Source of the DNA: Pseudomonas sp. FP1742
GTDB lineage: Bacteria > Pseudomonadota > Gammaproteobacteria > Pseudomonadales > Pseudomonadaceae
DNA: 64,000 nucleotides
Assembly (NCBI RefSeq): GCF_030687145.1
Contig: NZ_CP117460.1
Location: 1,922,001-1,986,000, forward strand
Direction: 5' to 3'
In this document: positions 63,203 through 64,000 of the stretch, piece after piece
Layout: the number at the start of each line of letters is the position of its first letter
How positions within the stretch are numbered: the first letter of the stretch is position 1
Made by a program: the position numbers and the translations under genes
The notes under the pieces: model-generated
What the model was told of the DNA's origin: nothing
Seen by the model: the letters and a program-made list of their open reading frames with translations, nothing else
Database searches by the model: none

Positions 63203-64000
63203 ATGGCCGAAGCAAAAGTACTCAGTGGCGCCGGGCTCCGTGGCCAGGTGGCCGGGCAAACCGCACTGTCCACCGTGGGCCAGTCGGGTGCCGGCCTGAC
63301 CTATCGCGGCTACGACGTGCGCGAACTGGCGGCTGACGCACAGTTCGAAGAAGTGGCTTACCTGCTGCTGTACGGCGAACTGCCGACCAAGGCACAGCTC
63401 GCGGCCTACACCCAGAAGCTGAGCAAGTTGCGCGACCTGCCGCAGACGTTGAAGGAAGTGCTGGAGCGCATCCCCGCCGACGCCCATCCGATGGACGTGA
63501 TGCGCACCGGTTGCTCGTTTTTGGGCAACATCGAGCCGGAGAAAGATTTCTCCGAGCAGCACGACAAAACCGACCGCCTGCTGGCCGCGTTCCCGGCGAT
63601 CATGTGCTACTGGTATCGCTTCAGCCACGACGGCAAACGCATCAATTGCGTGACCGACGAAGCCTGCATCGGCGGCCATTTCCTGCACCTGTTGCACGAC
63701 AAGAAGCCGAGCGAATTGCACGTCAAGGTGATGAACGTTTCGCTGATCCTCTACGCGGAGCACGAATTCAACGCCTCGACCTTCACCGCCCGGGTGTGTG
63801 CCTCGACGCTGTCGGATTTGTATTCCTGCATCACGGCTGCCATCGGTTCCCTGCGCGGCCCGCTGCACGGCGGGGCCAACGAAGCGGCGATGGAAATGAT
63901 CGAGCGCTTCAGCTCGCCGGAAGAGGCGGTCGAGGGCACCCTCGGCATGCTGGCACGCAAGGAGAAGATCATGGGCTTCGGCCACGCGATCTATAAGGAC
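63203..64000 (+). CDS. prpC: 2-methylcitrate synthase, cut by the window edge
   Basis: Condenses propionyl-CoA with oxaloacetate to methylcitrate. The visible 266 residues begin MAEAKVLSGAGLRGQVAGQT and reach GFGHAIYKD; the citrate-synthase motifs HEFNASTF and GSLRGPLHGGANEA are present. The ATG at 63203 follows GGAG. The gene runs off the right edge; acnD/prpF or prpD would be expected beyond. Confidence 0.95.
   Translation, partial: MAEAKVLSGAGLRGQVAGQTALSTVGQSGAGLTYRGYDVRELAADAQFEEVAYLLLYGELPTKAQLAAYTQKLSKLRDLPQTLKEVLERIPADAHPMDVMRTGCSFLGNIEPEKDFSEQHDKTDRLLAAFPAIMCYWYRFSHDGKRINCVTDEACIGGHFLHLLHDKKPSELHVKVMNVSLILYAEHEFNASTFTARVCASTLSDLYSCITAAIGSLRGPLHGGANEAAMEMIERFSSPEEAVEGTLGMLARKEKIMGFGHAIYKD

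Overview
The window is chromosomal DNA of a fluorescent Pseudomonas, most likely of the P. fluorescens group. The support is GC-rich coding sequence with Pseudomonas-like gene sets (ThrH, PuuD, DUF3509, an APS-type CysH), about sixteen paired extragenic palindromes of the 'gtgggagcgggcttgc' and related classes, and close protein resemblance to Pseudomonas families throughout. This assignment is by recognition, not by a database search. The window cuts a uric-acid-type permease at its left edge and prpC at its right edge.

Region by region. 1-6.8 kb: a complete route from urate to glyoxylate and urea: uacT-like permease, puuD, allA, alc, uraD and puuE on the minus strand, with uraH divergent. 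6.9-9.8 kb: a LysE exporter, a second purine permease (AzgA/GhxP type) and a MarR regulator. 9.8-18.3 kb: an aminotransferase, a glutaredoxin-like protein, folE, an Smr protein, an isochorismatase-fold protein, prmB, a tail-anchored coiled-coil protein, an alpha/beta hydrolase and aroC. 18.4-21.4 kb: an MFS transporter translationally coupled to the methionine-salvage genes mtnB-mtnD-mtnC. 21.5-28 kb: DUF3509, a long-chain acyl-CoA synthetase, an ankyrin protein, speE, rraB and small proteins. 28.2-31.3 kb: a circularly permuted ATP-grasp / alpha-E / transglutaminase operon. 31.5-40.4 kb: a cytochrome c, a thiolase plus multifunctional beta-oxidation enzyme, a class I amidotransferase, corA, plsC, a crotonase and tRNA-Ser(GGA). 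40.5-44.1 kb: mostly small proteins, including two tandem glycine-zipper proteins and acidic or Gly/Ser-rich proteins. 44.1-49 kb: a large Rhs protein with a probable ADP-ribosyltransferase tip and its likely immunity gene. 49.2-57.8 kb: HAD phosphatase, SDR/LysR pair, an Asp/Glu-racemase-fold protein with an NCS1 permease, cysH, thrH and pabB. 58-61.1 kb: a three-gene unit of a RimK-like ligase, a degenerate transglutaminase with a membrane domain and a retropepsin-like protease. 61.4-64 kb: a GntR regulator with prpB and prpC of the methylcitrate cycle.

How it fits together. The palindrome TTGTATACAA or a one-step variant occurs twice between puuE and uraH, once before the AzgA-type permease and once before the NCS1 permease 48 kb away. 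This suggests one GntR-type regulator, not in the window, controls purine/ureide uptake and breakdown at three places. A sister palindrome, TTGTCGACAA, lies before the GntR gene of the prp operon. The most novel material is the Rhs-ADP-ribosyltransferase/immunity pair, the racemase-fold protein lacking its first catalytic cysteine, two separate predicted peptide-ligase systems, and a possible branched RNA structure in front of rraB.
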